Of a stretch of DNA of 18,610 nucleotides, positions 17,643 to 18,610 are shown in pieces. Location: positions 54,660-73,269 of the forward strand of contig NWUY0300008789.1 in NCBI GenBank assembly GCA_004151065.3, given 5' to 3'. Both the position numbers and the translations under genes were made by a program. The stretch comes from Larix sibirica. Taxonomy: Eukaryota > Streptophyta > Pinopsida > Pinales > Pinaceae. Numbering within the stretch: position 1 is the stretch's first letter; each line of letters starts with the position of its first letter. The notes under the pieces are model-generated. The model saw only the letters and a program-made list of their open reading frames with translations. It was not told the origin of the DNA and made no database searches.

Positions 17643-18610
17643 GCTTGGGAGGAATTTAATATTAAAAAAGAAATTGTTATGTCAAATTATGTGGTGTCAA
17701 ATTCTAGAAATATATAATGATGTTTTAAGTACAACTTTGCATGACTGCTAATAAGGATGGTTGTTTTATTTATACATAACAAAATTGTTGATTGTAGGTT
17801 GTAACTAAGCCGACTACAGCAAAAATTTCTCAAAACACCACCATAAAAAACAGCCTTACAAATGATCACGAATGGATTCCATCAATGTGGAATGAAAGAA
17901 GAAACCTTTGGTGATCAACAACCATATAAAACACCACGATTAAAACAAAAACAATAAACAATAAACAAAAAACTAGAAAAGGAGATATACGAGGGAACAA
18001 AAAAGCTCTATGAAAATCAAAATTAATCAATTTTGACATGAATTTGCTCTATAACTAAACAGTCAAAGTGTAGACACAGACACCTATAGAAAACAAGTTG
18101 TAGAGATCGTATTGNATTTTGGAAGAAACAACTATCTTGTGTACTGTAACTTCAGTTTTGAGATTAATAAAATTTGCAGAGAGCAGAAGTTCAAAACATT
18201 TCCAAAATAGACATCCGTGTGCTATTATTTTCCAGTCTGTAATTTCCTTATGTGAATGTTATTTCTCGTGTATTTCCATCTGTTGTTATTTCTTCATATC
18301 TGAGCGAAAATCATGTGAATGTTATTGTCCATCTGTTGTTATTTCTTCTTTCACAGCCAAGGAGAATTTATGAGTGATAACACCCTCGATGAGACCTATT
18401 TTAAGATCACGAAAGAGATCTTTCCTAGTATTTAAACTAGAGTCTCAAAGTTGGGACCGTTACTCTGAGTACTATGATGAAAAAAAAAGCTCAATCCCAA
18501 ATGAACAATGCATAAGGTATTTAACATTTAATGAGAAAAAGTATATCTATGTAGTGCACACATCTGTTTATAGGTATGTAAAATGATGGCAACTTCAATC
18601 AATCCCAATC
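17643..18610. other. Spacer, no gene recognised
   Basis: AT-rich, with an N at 18115. A direct repeat lies at 18251-18295 and 18314-18348 (TGTGAATGTTATT ... TCCATCTGTTGTTATTTCTT), the second copy lacking about 10 bases. It is followed by a pyrimidine tract ending TTCTTTCACAG (18356), which resembles a plant 3' splice site. Downstream frames (ATG at 18371, 21 codons; 18374-18586, 70 codons) show no recognisable domain, so an exon is not supported. Confidence 0.35.

Noticed and set aside
17980-17991. AGGAGATATAC, like a bacterial ribosome-binding site
   Set aside because: The context is plant spacer with no following frame; chance A/G-rich word.

Overview
The window looks like intergenic DNA of a conifer or related gymnosperm, and it is a dense graveyard of transposable elements. 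I found no intact host gene, rRNA, functional tRNA or CRISPR. The evidence for a gymnosperm is the combination of a Penelope-like retroelement with GIY-YIG endonuclease remains (in plants this class, 'Dryad', is best known from conifers), a plant-type LINE with a C-terminal RNase H, hAT transposase, tRNA-derived SINEs, solo LTRs and heavily decayed AT-rich spacers.

Layout. 1-1854: spacer with a small GC-richer segment (about 490-640) that resembles a hAT-type terminus. 1855-7310: a Penelope-like element (PLE) on the minus strand. Its roughly 560-bp 5' reverse-transcriptase segment is present three times head to tail (units C, B and A from high to low coordinate). Only unit A continues into the rest of the RT (a D-D pair in motif C) and the GIY-YIG endonuclease. 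Two later insertions split this block: a 2.2-kb non-autonomous LTR retrotransposon in unit A (2786-4971) and a 793-bp solo LTR in unit B (5726-6518). 8195-8360: probable tail of a 5'-truncated L1-like LINE. 9986-10284: SINE pieces with (TA)n tracts. 10290-12026: 3' half of a LINE (end of RT, zinc-knuckle zf-RVT, RNase H) on the minus strand. 12028-12146: another SINE 3' end. 12331-12570: a minisatellite of about 50-bp units. 12836-15278: a nearly full-length but dead hAT transposase on the plus strand, carrying a 245-bp SINE with 16-bp target-site duplications. 16762-17642: a second solo LTR of the same family as the first, with a 5-bp target-site duplication. The remainder is spacer.

History readable from nesting. 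The PLE RT copy lost its motif A aspartate, then its 5' segment was triplicated in tandem, then the LTR element and the solo LTR landed in it. The hAT gene took a SINE. The elements show no sign of working together. They are independent parasites at different stages of decay. All coding sequences reported are pseudogenes, with frames broken by stops and indels.

The best candidates for something undescribed are the tandemly triplicated PLE 5' module, the LTR element with a doubled primer-binding site and a nearly erased 3' LTR, and a SINE family whose members share a tRNA-like head or a 3' hairpin but not always both. Three single N bases (382, 12027, 18115) may mark assembly joins; the one at 12027 sits exactly where the LINE stops.
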